Origin: Scleromitrula shiraiana
Lineage: Eukaryota; Ascomycota; Leotiomycetes; Helotiales; Sclerotiniaceae
Assembly: GCA_028455995.1 (NCBI GenBank)
Contig: JABELC010000008.1
Coordinates: 1,239,501 to 1,303,500, forward strand
Length of the DNA: 64,000 nucleotides
Direction of reading: 5' to 3'
The position numbers and the translations under genes were made by a program. This document shows, piece after piece, positions 22,090 to 34,585 of this stretch. The notes beneath the pieces were generated by a model, which worked only from the letters and a program-made list of their open reading frames with translations, was not told the origin of the DNA and did no database searches. Within the stretch, counting starts at the first letter, position 1. Each line of letters starts with the position of its first letter.

Positions 22090-23113
22090 CTATCCAAAAT
22101 CAACACAGGCATCTCTAACTTTTTGAAATCCGTTTCTTGTAACATGACGAGGCGAAGATCTAGCCAAGCCAGCTCCTGCGTAGGCTCCCATGTTAATGAC
22201 ATTTGGAATAGATTTCATGGGCGAACCGCAGTCCCCAACAGCAAACACACCAGGTAAACTAGTTTCATTGGACGGAAAGGACACTTGTATGTCTCCCATA
22301 GATCCATACTCTAATCCTAGTTGGTCCAAGAGATCTTTTCTCAATGCAGTCTGGGGTCTATGAATCAAAAACCCTTCGGTCTTCACCTCCCCGTTTTCGA
22401 ACTCAAGCGTGATATCTGAACTATCACCTTGGACAAGACGAGAAATCTTGCGGTTGTCAACAGTGATATCATGAGTTTGTAAAATTTTCTCAATTTCCGG
22501 AACAAGCCTCGAATCACCGTTTGTATAAATGACCATTTTGCTGGCAAACTTATGGCCGTCGTTGGCTAGCATGCCTGCGTGGAGAGGATTTGCGAGACCG
22601 TCCACTGCAAGGAGACCTGCTGTAGCAACACCTCGTTTCTCAAAGCCGAATTGAAACATGCAAGGGAATCTATAATCCGGATTAGCTTACTAACAATCAA
22701 TAAGTGTAGAGAAGACTAACATTCCATCGGTATCGCAATCCGCATATCCCTCGATATCTGGGATAATCTCGGTAACTCCAACTGTCAGGACAACTTTTCG
22801 TCCGCTCCATATTTTCCCAGCTGAATTCATGACTTGAAACGTGCCATCATCAAGCTTTATGATCTTCTTGATTTCTGTGTCCTCAAATGTTATCAATCCT
22901 GAGCCACGAAGCTCCTGTCTTGCTACATCAAGAAACTCCTCCGAGGTTTTATCATCCCAAGTTGGAACCAGATGAAGCTTTGTCCGCTTTGAATTCCGTG
23001 GGGGAGTGAGAATCAAAAACGATGCAGGTATGAAGGGCTCTGCAGAGTGTTAAAGCTGCAGATAAACCAGCATAACTTCCACCAATGATAAGGACGTCAC
23101 ATGTAAACGACAT
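22090..23113 (-). pseudogene. Thioredoxin-reductase-like FAD oxidoreductase with a frameshift
   Basis: Two-exon gene (23113-22721, 22669-22090). It opens with the FAD-binding dinucleotide motif (DVLIIGGSYAGLSAA) and contains TVGVTEIIPDI and, near the end, GVFAVGDCGSPMK, the second FAD motif of thioredoxin-reductase-like enzymes. Exon 1 has 393 bases but needs 392 to meet exon 2 in frame. The frame moves by one base around the G5 run at 23000-23004 (C5 on the gene strand), between VFDS and RNSKRTKLH. A second anomaly: the redox CxxC of the family reads Cys-Met-Phe-Gln (Cys codon 22660-22662, Gln codon 22651-22653). The enzyme class includes GliT-type dithiol oxidases, but the missing second Cys argues against that chemistry here. 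Probably inactive. Confidence 0.78.
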
Positions 23114-24765
23114 TCTTTCAAATTAAGAGATGTATAAAATGTCTTGGAGACAATAGTGGCAACATATATTTGTCACCGCCATAAAAATAACATGACGGTT
23201 ATGGCAAATGCCTCATAATACTTCCCTCTAAGTATCCGCGGCGTCTCGGTTGCCGACCTACTGTTTAATTCTGAAATCCAGATTCGCGGCTACCGGGTCC
23301 TATCTTCATAATGATTAATAGTGATGGCTGAGTTGCAGTCTTTAAATACTAAGTTAAACTCATTGGTAGCAATTAGCAAATAACATAACATGTGCTGACG
23401 ATGCGATGCTTTTCATGCGCTAAAAGAATTTTCTTCGGCCATGTCTATCCCATAGGCAGAGATGGATGATACCTTGGCAGATGATGTTAATGAGGAACTG
23501 ACAACCATCGGCGGAGAGTGGAGGTATCCTATTATATGGGGTGGTAAACTTGTTAGATAATAGAAGGTTAATCTTGTACGAGTAGTTCAGTTATATTGAT
23601 AAAAGCAATTGGTTGAAGTACTCGAGTAGGTTGGAAGTAATTTTTACTATAGTTCATTTGGTTGGTGTTGATGATGTACAGTACTAGAGCAGAGAGAGGC
23701 GGGCGATCAATTCCTAAGGCTGGAAATATTGATTTGGGTTTCCTTGTTTTTTTCCGTGTTGTCCGAGGCAAAAGAATTTACCTGGGCATACGTTCTATAG
23801 GCATAGAACTACTTATATAGTAGGTACTTACATAGTAGTTATATAGTAATTATATAGTAATTATATAGTAATTATATAGTAATTATATAGTAATTATATA
23901 GTAATTATAAAGTAGTTATGATTTGTTTGTAAAGATTATACAATACATCTCCTTTACTTAGTCATAAAGTATTTCCTCTATATTTCCTCTATATTTCCTC
24001 TATATTTTCTCTTTCTTTTTGATTTTCTTCATGGATAGGTACATTAATTAGAATTTGTAGGGTTTCTAGGCTTATAATCTTTGTTGCTACGACGACTGCC
24101 CGAGGTTGTTTTCCTTATTAACCTTTATTATCCTTTATCCCAGCCAATTGTTAACTTTTGACGCGATAAAGGGAAGAAATACATTAATTTATATAGAACT
24201 AATCATTAAAAACTTATTAATTCACATGGAAAAATATCTAGAAGAATCAGATATCAATTGTACAAAGTGATACCGACTTTTATTACTCCCTGTTACTATT
24301 GATTTCTCTTCTAACCCCTTCCTTTCCTATATTTCCTATCATAACAATTATTACTCAACCTATAATAGAGTTATTTATTATTGTCTTTCATTTAATCATC
24401 TCTTTTGTTGTTGTTGTTGTTCTTCTTCTTGTTCTTCTTATTGTTGTTGTTATTGTTGACGATAATAATAAACACTGCTTCTCTTCTCATTTTGATATCT
24501 ACCTTTTCTTCCGCCTCACAAATCAAAAATCAACATACATAGGTAAATAAACCAATCATACCTAATATCCCAATAACACAGAACCACAAATACTTGGAAC
24601 TCTCATATTGGGTATGAATGGTTTGCTGACGCAAGCTGGAACTTATCGACAACTACATACCGCTTCGCTGTCACTGTAACCCAACCTACCTACCTGGGTA
24701 ATAAAATCACTTTGCAAGACTATAATTATCTGTTGTGACGAAGTCAAGTACATCAATTATTTAAA
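23114..24765. other. AT-rich intergenic region
   Basis: No gene seen. It contains an 11-bp tandem array (listed), TATATTTCCTC repeats near 23970-24005, and a TTGTTGTTG/CTTCTT pyrimidine-rich stretch at about 24400-24455 upstream of the LIM gene. Confidence 0.6.
23834..23921. repeat. 11-bp tandem repeat, unit AGTAATTATAT
   Basis: Eight head-to-tail copies. The outer copies differ (AGTAGTTATAT, AGTAATTATAA) while the inner six are identical. Confidence 0.9.
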
Positions 24766-27514
24766 ATGTTGCTTCGAGGAAAGTCCAAAGAACGGACGAC
24801 TAGTCGAAAAGTTACTCCTCCTGGACCATCATACATGTCGAATGAGCAATTCGGTAAGTTCTCCTTATGTCCCTTATCGAGAGATATACATATTGAAATC
24901 AACACACCTGGGCACAACATTTGAGCATCGTTAACAGCAAGTAGCGGATTATCTAGCAGATCTAAGAAATAATCGAGTTGCACGACCAAGCGGTGCAAGA
25001 CCTCCACCTCCAAGCAAACGCAGACAAACAATTCACGTAGCATCCTCAGATACCACCCCGCTGACCGATGCCCCACCAGAGACCCCAGCTGCCGATCCTC
25101 CACGACCTGGGAGTGCTTTCTCTCGCAGACAGAGTCGAATGTCAGTCGGAACATATTCGTCTACGAATTCCAGGACCGGTCGAGCACTTGTACAAGCACC
25201 ATCACAAGATCCTCCCCTGAAACCTTCTGAAGTTGTACCAAGTGCCACATATATTGAACGCGGTTTACGATGGATGGAAAAGGAGGAAGCTGTAGCATTA
25301 AGAGAGGCGATGGAAGATATGGATATCAAAAATCAGCACGATGAAGAGGTACGAATCCATAATGCGGCACAAGAAGAAGCATCGGAATTGGTCTACAAAC
25401 ATCAATACGGCGAAACAACTCCCAACCCCGATGCACCATATCGTTATAAGGATCACTTAAGAAAGAACAGCTACGCTCACGCTAGAACTCAAAGTGTTGG
25501 TCGGAATGGGGGCCTTGCTATGGCAACTGGACTTGCTAGAGATATGGGTCCACGAACTGCTGAGAGCGGTTCCGGTAGTGACTCAGATGGACAGCCAAAA
25601 CCCGAAGCCGCAAGAGACTTTTCTCATTTAAAACGCGGTATAAATTCTGAACCAATTCGCGGATCTCTAGATACTGGCCGAGATGCAATCAATCAGCAAG
25701 CAGCTTCCAAATCGTATGGAAGCGCGGGACGATCACAAGTTGGAAGAAGGAAAAGTGGAGGTGGAAGAAGGAATATTAGTGGCGAAATCAAAGGCAGCTT
25801 CACTGGCGAACAAATTTGGGAAGAGCCGGAACCAGAAAGTGCCAAAAGTACCGTTCGTGGTCGAGCCTCAGATGCACGAGAGGCACCCTCTCCTTTGCAA
25901 GCGAAACCACGGAATCCGCTTAACCGTGTCCAATTCGCTGCAGATGGTGGTCCACGGTCGAATAGTACTCCTCCCGAGATAACCAAGAAGCTTTCCACAA
26001 CCGAGATTTATAAGAATCCACCTTCGCAGTCAAGAGACCCTTCATACACGGCGAACCCACCCCCATCGGAAGAGCAAGTGGTAGAGAAGGAAGAGGTTCC
26101 CAAAAAGAATGGTATTGAGATCCGAGGAGATGATATCCGTCAAGCGACGAGTATGCGTCTCAGTGATCGAAGCCCAAAACTCCCTACACCAACGGCCGTC
26201 AGTGATAAGCCTGGTAGACCAATTGTAAGCTTTGACAAAAATTGGAAGCCATGTGAGGCTGATGACAAGCCAGAAGTGCGAAGAAGATCGCCGTTCGATC
26301 GCCGTCCAACTAGCAAGCAGCAAGACATATCTACTCGACCAGGCTCGACGCCTGTCACTCAAATTCCCACAATCAAGAATTCTGGCGCATCGTCCCAAGT
26401 GAGCGTTCCTGTGCCTAGTATTAATGTTTCACAATCTACCCCGTCAGTCCCTACCATAAATTTTCCTGATACACCTCAAATTTCTGTTTCATCTCCTAAA
26501 GTACCAACTATCATTGAACCTGGATCAAGTCCATCCAAATCTTCCCCATCTATACCAAAGATCATTGAACCTGGGTCAGGCACATCTAAATCGGCACCAG
26601 CCATTCCAACAATTAATATCCCAACAATTAATATCCCAACGATCAACGAACCGGTATCTGCCTCTAAACCTTCAATTCCAACCATTTCGGAACCTGGGCC
26701 AACACAATCAAAAGCACGGCCGCTTCCGGATCCCAAAACTGCATCAAAGCGACCAATTCCACGACAAGCTCCAGCTCCTATTCCTCGCGGTCACTGGTCA
26801 CCTGCAATTGGTAGTCGAGCTACCGCCACCTGTCATCAATGTCAATTACCCATCGAAGGCCGAGTAGTAGCTCTTCGTGGTGTTCCACAACGTTTTCATC
26901 CTGAATGTTTCATTTGTTTTACTTGCGGCACCGGTCTCGAAGCCCTAGAAATCAGTCCCGAACCACCCGCCTCTCGCACAGCCCGTCTTGATCGTATTAA
27001 GCGTCGCGCGCAAGGAGAAACAATCCCCGAAGTCGAAGGTCAAACAGAAGCCGAAGATGGCGATCCTCGATTACGTTTCTATTGTCATCTCGACTGGCAT
27101 GAACTTTACGCACCCCGTTGCAAACATTGCAAAACCCCTATCATTGGCGAACATGCTGTAGCACTCGGCGAACATTGGCACTATGGACATTTCTTCTGCG
27201 CTGAGTGCGGCGATCCCTTCGAACAGGGCATGACACATATTGAAAAAGATGGATATGCATGGTGTTTATCCTGCCAAACTAAACGCACAGAACGCAGAGC
27301 GCCAAAGTGCAAAAGATGTAGAAAGGCAGTGTTAGGCCAGTACGTACAAGCCTTGGGCGGCGAATGGCACGATGAATGTTTTCGCTGTGGGCATTGTTCG
27401 GGTGGATTCGACGATGGACAAATTTTCCCTTGTCAGAGGGGGAATAAGGGGGAGGGAGGGGAGGTAATCGTGCTTTGTACGGGATGTATGGAGAAGGAAT
27501 TGAAGGCTTATTAA
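24766..27514 (+). CDS. Paxillin-like protein with three LIM domains
   Basis: Probable actin/septation scaffold related to yeast Pxl1. Exons 24766-24853 and 24945-27514 give 885 aa. The acceptor at 24944 (CAAGTAG) is required because the nearer CAG leads to a stop. The N-terminus has the conserved ADYLADLRNNR block and a Pro-rich PPPPSKRR. The middle (~250-680) is disordered, with repeated PTI-x-EPG-SKS units and a triplicate INIPT. Three Zn-binding LIM domains occupy ~690-885: CHQCQLPIEGRVVALRG, CKHCKTPIIGEHAVALGEHW and CKRCRKAVLGQYVQALGGEW, each with the expected Cys/His pairs (HPECF, HYGHFFCAEC, HDECFRC). Role in cytokinesis or polarity is inferred from the family. Confidence 0.88.
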
Positions 27515-28014
27515 TTGGGAGAGCTCTTCATTCTCTTACCTTGTATGTTTGTTTACGTTTTGCGTTTCGGGTCAATCGTTTTTGTAGTATCGCATTGCAT
27601 AGCTTGGATTGGTTGGCTGGCTGGATGGATGGATGATTATGCTTTCTTTGAATTTGTATCTGGATTTTAAGTTGCATTTGAGTTTTATTGAATACGCAGA
27701 AAAGCAGGCGAGCAAGCAAGCAAGCAAGAGCGTTTGGTAACATACATGCACACATACATACGTACGATGATGTATATACATACATTCCTTTCTATAGTTA
27801 CGAGAATACAGATGAATATCACCTAAATCATGAATGAGTAGAGTACATACATAGTAGTCACCTCAGAACCTTTTTGTTTTTCCGATAAATAAAATAAGTG
27901 TTTGCTGTACAGCTTCCCAAAACTTTATCCAGCCATCCACTTGAATGAATGTATGAATAAAACCACATCTCGAGGGCCAGAGCAGTCTGGCTTTCACTTA
28001 TCCAGGGGGGTGGG
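27515..28014. other. Intergenic region
   Basis: Spacer with GGCTGGCTGGATGGATGGATG near 27615, a CAAG run at 27710-27728 and CATACATACATACG near 27743. No gene seen. Confidence 0.6.
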
Positions 28015-29320
28015 TTACATATCCCTCCCTCAATCTCTCGACTCTCCACAGGACTTTGCAAAATTGCAGACCTTTTACCAAGGGGCGAGTTGATTCTGCA
28101 ACTATATCCGATGGAGTAGAACAAAGATGCAATCGTTACACTGTACTCCTACATCCTCAAATTCTTGTTGTGGGCGCTTCGATGGTACCAAGAAAACAAA
28201 CCTATGCATATAATCCATTCCATCACCCGTCCAGCCGAACCTCGTTATGATGACTTGTTGGCGAAGATCTCAGCTCTATCACAGAATACGAGTGAGCATG
28301 CGCAAACAAGCAATTATGCTGAGCAAAGAGATATGCATGCCAAAATCCAACAACTTGTCTCTGGTCATAATTCGATGTAGAGTAGTATTGACAGTGTGAT
28401 TGAACTCATTTGGGAAGTGAAGATATCCATGGCTGCTGAGCAAGTACTCAACTCAATGCCTCTGAAAGAACAGAATTCCGACAGAGTCTCTCAGAAATCC
28501 AGCTTGTGCAATTCATGAATCTATTGGCTGTGGTACAACTACCTGATCCCATGATATCATTTCAAGCCTGTATCTTTGGTCGAAATAGGCGTCGTCTCAA
28601 ATCTTCAGATGCCGGACCAGCATTTTGGTTCGATTCCAGAGTCCAAATTTGGAATTCACATCAATCCTCATCACTCATCATGATAAAAGGAATACACAAA
28701 CAACGATTCCACGTCAAAGACTTCTGTACAAACTCTGCAGCAATACTGCGCGATTCCAACATTCCAGTAATTTGGGCACTAAAAGCATTGGAAGTGAAAG
28801 ACCCAACCACCAATACCGGTGGAGTCCAGGTATCCAGTATCGAGTTGCTAAAGTACCTCATCGCCCAAGCTATTCGCATCAACAAAGCAATACACACTGA
28901 TGCAGCTTTGGCACCACGTCAGAGAGCCTACTTTGAGGCTACGACTGAGAGAGAATGGTTTGATGTCCTTGCATCGGTACTTTAAGGCATGCAGATACTA
29001 TACACATTCATTGACGTAGAATTGCTCGATCGATCCCTAGCAGAAGTGACGGAAAAAATATCCTAGGGTGAAGAATTTCAAAGATTGTTCTCACAAATGT
29101 CTCAACGGAATATCAAGGCGATTGTTAAAGTGATTATGGTGAGTTATGGGTCGTCGGTTTTCGAGCAATCAAGAAATTTTGGGTCAACATACCAGAATAA
29201 CGTCGTACATGTTGGTAGAGGTTCCGGTGAAGTTCTGAGATACTCACCACTTAGAAAAGAAGATTTCACTATGAGCAAAGGGGCTCTAGCATTTTGTAGC
29301 CAGAGAGGTAATCGGAAATG
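28015..29320 (+). pseudogene. Broken member of a large fungal (STAND-associated?) family
   Basis: The plus strand encodes a recognisable but shattered protein. Segment one (frame of 28117) reads LPRGELILQLYP, a TAG at 28117-28119, then FLLWALRWYQENKP and RPAEPRYDDLLAKISALSQN, ending in TAG at 28377-28379. The frame then shifts. Segment two (frame of 28506) reads LSEIQLVQFMNLL, KQRFHVKDFCTNSAAILRDS, IELLKYLIAQAIRIN and ATTEREWFDVLASVL, TAA at 28983, FIDVELLDRSLAEVTEKIS, TAG at 29064, then IVKVIMVSYGSSVFEQS. This order resembles, from memory, a very common filamentous-fungal family seen near or in STAND/NLR-like proteins. Family name not certain; inactivation is clear. Confidence 0.65.
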
Positions 29321-31784
29321 ACGTCGTCAAATTAAAAATTGAGTTAGGAAACCGCTTGAACAAATGTTCTTGCGAATAAAAAGGCAATCGAAGAAATGGT
29401 GCAGGATGGAATGAAGCAATTGCGGAGATTTTGAGAATATAAAACATTAAATTGGCATAAGAGAAAAGTAAACCTAGCCATGATCAAGTGACGCAATTTA
29501 AAGGTTTGCAGCAAAATCAGCAGTTGGCACTTTCGACACGAAGAGAAGAGGAAAGGGACCTGTGTTTTCAAGGAAATGGTTTTCCTTTTGCCGTAGCCAC
29601 ATCACATCACTAGCCACAGTCTAAGAACATTCGCCAATAATCAGGAGATGGGTAATTTCTATTTGGAGATTATCTTCAAACACATTTATAATTACCTCGT
29701 CCGAGATTCCAATATCATCTTGCTACTGCCCTACTGTTGTACTAGGTTTCTTCTCTAAATACACTAAGTGAATAATACCCACAGAATTGGCCAAGTATTC
29801 GAGGGAAAGACACATACGCCTGGACCTGATGAATCGAAATTGTGAACCCCCCTTTCTTAGAATCCAAGTAATCTATTTCTGAACACGTGTTAACATCTTC
29901 TTGTAGTGGAATGAGTATGCTAGTTTTATAAGTGGTAATTATAAATAGATATTCAGGTTCAATAATTGAATTGGCTGTTGAGACTCGAGAAAAGAAGATT
30001 GTCATATTTTGCTTTGTTATATAAGTTAGTGAGAGGGCAGTGAGTGCAATGATGATAACTCGAGAAAATGAAAGGAGAAGGTGACAACAACGACTAGATT
30101 TATCCACCTATCTATCCACCTATCCATTATCTACAATTTCCATAAACTTCCAATACTCAACAGCAAGAAAGAAGAATGATAACCACCAGCCATCTACAAG
30201 ACATTCCGACGATCGATAAAAAGAAAGAAAAAGAATACCAATAAAAATATATTCAACATTAATCAATATTATTTTTTCTTCGATCTCGAAGATACAACCC
30301 CCCTCTCTCTCTCTCTATCTAGCCATAATTGAATTGGTAAATTGTTTATAGTGGGTATTAGAGATAATCCTTATATGGATCTAACCATATCATATTGTTA
30401 AGATCTTACAGGCGAGAAGATAGGGGAAAGGGGGGGGGATATTTATAACTTGAGAAGAGATTTTGCGGATGAGATGGGTTGGGTGGGGTAGAATATTTAA
30501 TGCACAGCGCTGGGTAGTGTATCTTTGTCATGCTGCATGATTATAGGATGATGTGATGGTGTGAGAAGTAGGCAGTGAGAAGTGAGAAGAGGAATGAGAG
30601 GGGAGAAAATCTAGGAGGGTGTATGAACTATCTCGCTGGCTTAGTTTTGGTATACTAAGATTTAAGAGTTTCCTGGCAGTTTTTTTGGTTTAGGAATCTT
30701 GGATGGGATGGGATGGGATGGAATAAGAGTTGCATATGTGTAGTATATGGGGATATGGGAAAGAAGACTGAGAAAGATAGGAAGACAGATTAGTTGTTAA
30801 CCCCTTGGGATTAAGGAGGTGATGAATAGATAGATGGTCGTTGACAACGCGATCTTCTTATTTACATGCTTAGTTCTAGTTTCTATTAATACATATAATA
30901 TTTACAGGAAAGAAACATGAATATGAAAATGAATATAAAGAAATAAGAATAATAAATAGTGCTAAAGCAACAAACAAGGCCACAGCAACAACGAAAGCTA
31001 GAAGAGAGAGAACTGCCAGTTAACTTGCCATCTACTTGCCATCTACTCATCAACAAACTTATTAATAATTCCATCAACGTACGAGAATCCCACATATCTC
31101 CCTCCTACTTTGTATTTTTCCATCTTAGTTTTCACCTTAAATTTTCAATACAAATCATACACGCATATAATGAAGAGAAAACCTATCCCTGAACCAGCCC
31201 ACACAACTATTTATCATGTCACCTTACTTTTAACTCTCCCTTTTCCTGACCTATCCCATACAAATCCCATACCCACGTAATAGCCATCCACTACCCATCC
31301 ATCCATGGATTCGCCATTCTACTATAAAAGAACTAACCTCTTCCTATGACCAAACACACATTGCAACAACCACGGTGCAACTCCTACTATCATAAGATAA
31401 AAAATAAACCTATTATTCTGCAATCACAGTATCACAGTATCAAAGCAAACAAGCGATACAGTACAGCAAAGAAGTAGCAACAACGACAATAACAAGCAAG
31501 CAAGCAAGTAAGTAATCGTCTTGAAAGAGCAAGAAGGAAAAGGGGTAATTCGGTAGTCAGTGGAGGTTTTACTGTTTTATATAATATAGGGGGATTGATA
31601 TGAGCGTGTTGTGGAGATTGGGGAAGGCGGGTTTAGTCGAGTAGGATAGAGTAGGGTAGGTGAGTATTTTACAGAGAAAGGGGGATGGTGGGATCGCTGA
31701 TTTCTTGTTTTGTTTTGTTTGGTGGATGATGGATGATGGATGATGAGTGGAATGATATCGAATTGTTAATGTAGAGGGGAAACA

Positions 31785-31891
31785 AGTATAAGTATAAGTA
31801 TAAGTATAAGTTAAAATATAAGTTAAAGTATAAGTTTAAGTATAGATTTAAATATAAGTTTAAATGTAAGTTTAAATTAAAGTATAAGTAT
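31785..31891. repeat. TATAAGT/TAAGTTTAAA degenerate tandem array
   Basis: Starts as clean AGTATA hexamers and degrades rightward into AAGTTTAAATATAAGTT variants. Confidence 0.85.
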
Positions 31892-32619
31892 ATTCATATT
31901 CATATTACTCAGATGACAGCATACGCAGCCTCGCCCATTAAAGCTGATTGATATTTCGTACCATCCATCCATCCATCCATCCATATAGCTACTTGCCAAC
32001 CAACACCTATCAAACTAACTAACTTACCACACTGCAAAAGCCATCGCAAAAAAAACAACGCCCATAAAAGGATACAAGAAGAAAATGAAACGAAACGAAA
32101 CGAAACATAAGAGTACTACACCCCATTCCATTCCATTCCATTCCTCTGTAGGCGCCCGTCCAACAAATACCCATACCAATAATTAAGTAAATAAGTAGAC
32201 TTCTACAAAGCAAACTCTGCCTCACAAGCAACGCAAGAAAAAAAAGCAAGTAAGCAAGCAAGCAAGCACCCGCACGTACAGCATCAAATCAAACGTAACA
32301 CACACTTGGTATCAAACCTTGACATCCGAGCAAAGCAAGCGGGAAAAACATAAATTGAAGAAAGGAGAGGGAGAAGAAGCCTGAGAGCCGAAATTTTAAT
32401 CTGGATGTTGTGAGTGGGTTGTTTTTTGGATTTGAATAATAACATAGAATAAAGTAAAATAAAATGGAATGGAATAGAATAGAAAAAAAGAGAAAAGAAA
32501 AGAAGAAGAGAGGATAGAATGAGGTGTTTTGTTTGTAATATAATATAGTAGTAAGAAAGAAGCTAGTAAAGATATTATAGTATATATACTAATATATATA
32601 CCAGTATATATTATATTAT

Positions 32620-32670
32620 TTTACTTTATTTACTTTATTTACTTTATTTACTTTATTTACTTTATTTTAT
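32620..32670. repeat. 9-bp tandem repeat, unit ACTTTATTT
   Basis: Five near-perfect copies. Confidence 0.9.
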
Positions 32671-33297
32671 CTATTTCATTTCATTTTATTTTATACCTTA
32701 TAATCGCTACTAGTAGTAAAAATAAATAAAACACATCCATATATCCATCCGGCTGTTTCCAGCTTCAGCTCCAGCTCCAGCTCGATGAACGAAGTGATAC
32801 GAAGAAAGAAAAGTAGGTAGAAAGGAAGGTAGAAAGGAAAGTGAAGAGGAGAAAGGTTACCACTGTAGTGAGCTCAGCCTTGTTCAACTTTGAGATGGTA
32901 ATGGGATGGTAAAGTAAAGTAAGGTAAATTAAGGTAAAGAAAAGTAAAGTATAGTAAAGAAAGTAATATAATATACTTTCACTTGTTCAAATAAATGTAT
33001 ATGTATGTATCTATATATCTATGTATGTATCTACTAGTATATATAGAGATATATATATCGATAACCCTTCGCCTTCAAATAAAAAAAAATCATCGTATAG
33101 TATTATATACTCATACAATACAATACAATACAATACAATAGCATTCCCAATCTAGGATCACTACTCGGTGATGATATTTCTCTGATATTATGGTGATCTC
33201 GAGGCTCGTGTCGTGGTCCACGACATATTGCATTGCATTACATTTCATATATCGTATGCATAGCTAATAAGTATCGGTATGGGTATAGGTATGGATC

Positions 33298-33323
33298 TTT
33301 TTTTTTTTTTTTTTTTTTTTTTT
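33298..33323. repeat. Poly-T tract
   Basis: Uninterrupted run of about 25 T. Confidence 0.9.
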
Positions 33324-34496
33324 GCACTTCATATATTCATTCATTCATCTGTAATTTCCATGTATGTATGATAGGGTATTTTAAAATTTGTTCGATAAGC
33401 AAATTTTCGTACGTATGTAGATCTAAAATTTTATGATATAGTTTGATATGGTTTGGTTTGGTTTGGTATGGTTTCCGCATTTCGTGTTCTTCGTGAAGCC
33501 TTGTGGTGCTTTTTTCTTTCGTTGTAGTACTAATATAATACAATATAATTAATATATGTACCTATGATAGTAAGATTACTTTCGCTTCTTCAAATTCGCA
33601 TTCAGAATTGTAAATCGTAAATTGTGAATCGTAAATTATATGGTAAATGGTAAATGGTAAATGGTAAACTTTAGGCGGTTTTCTTCCCTTCCCTTCCCTT
33701 CTCTTCCCTTCCTTTCCTTTCCTTTCCTTTCCTTTCCATCTTTTCATTAATTTATTATGTGCGTGTGCATCCGTCGATTGTAACTGAGAGAAGGACGAAA
33801 GATGCGATTTAGTATGATATGGTATGATATCGCGATGAAATGAAAATACTATCTATGTATAGTATGCTATTGTTTGTGATAAGGCCGTTTGATTCCGTGC
33901 CGTGAGTACATCCGTAACGTTGGTCAGGCCAGTCAATTTTATGTGTGGATGGATAGATGAGTCGAATCGCATTTCCATCTTCCTAGTGGTAGGTAGGTAT
34001 ATATATCATAAGCAGTTGTCTGACTGATTTCGCGAACCGTTGGATTTTATTATTTTTTTGCCTTGTTTTTGAAAGATGGATCTTATATCGGATAGCGGTA
34101 TGAAGTGTACGAAGTGTATGAAGTAGGTTTTACTCATTTCTTTCCTTTCGATCAAATACAATAGAAGGTAAATAAGAAAGAGGTCTTAGATAGAAGATTC
34201 TAATTTGTTCTTGAAACGGATGGAGGAAGTGACAGATGACTTTCCTAATAAGTGGTAAGTGGTTAACAGTTGTCAATTCATTCATTATCATCTGAACTTC
34301 CTTTCCTCGAACTTGATCTTACTTGGTCATCTTTAACTGATGTGGATGAGATGAGATGAGATGAGATGATGATTTGGCATGTGATGGTATAATTAATTGT
34401 ATGAAGAGTATGTTAGATAGATATTTGATTCGGTGCATTCAATTGAATTATCGATTTGTCACTACTAATATAATAATAATAATAAGTAAAAACGAG

Positions 34497-34585
34497 TTAT
34501 GACCCCTAATAATAATAAGTTATGACCTCTAATCAATTATGACCTCTAACATGTTATGACCTCTAAAACGAGTTATGACCTCTTA
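34497..34585. repeat. Five spaced copies of TTATGACCYCTAA
   Basis: The core TTATGACC begins at 34497, 34520, 34537, 34554 and 34573, spacing 17-23 bases, separated by unlike linkers (AATAATAAG, TCAA, CATG, AACGAG). Unlike the nearby microsatellites, only the core is conserved, which suggests a protein-binding array. Confidence 0.75.

Noticed and set aside
19646..23113. A complete gliotoxin-type (ETP) cluster
   Set aside because: GST, methyltransferase and reductase types are suggestive, but no NRPS, P450, aminotransferase or zinc-finger regulator is present, and the reductase lacks the second redox Cys.
25139..25141. MSVGTYSS as start of the LIM protein
   Set aside because: Upstream in-frame coding continues to 24945 and joins an exon at 24766-24853 with a good donor and the conserved ADYLADLRNNR block.
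33233..33436. Open frames across poly-T and other microsatellites (also near 24299, 35246, 58627 and 59451)
   Set aside because: They are homopolymer or repeat translations with no protein-like composition and no splice or start context.
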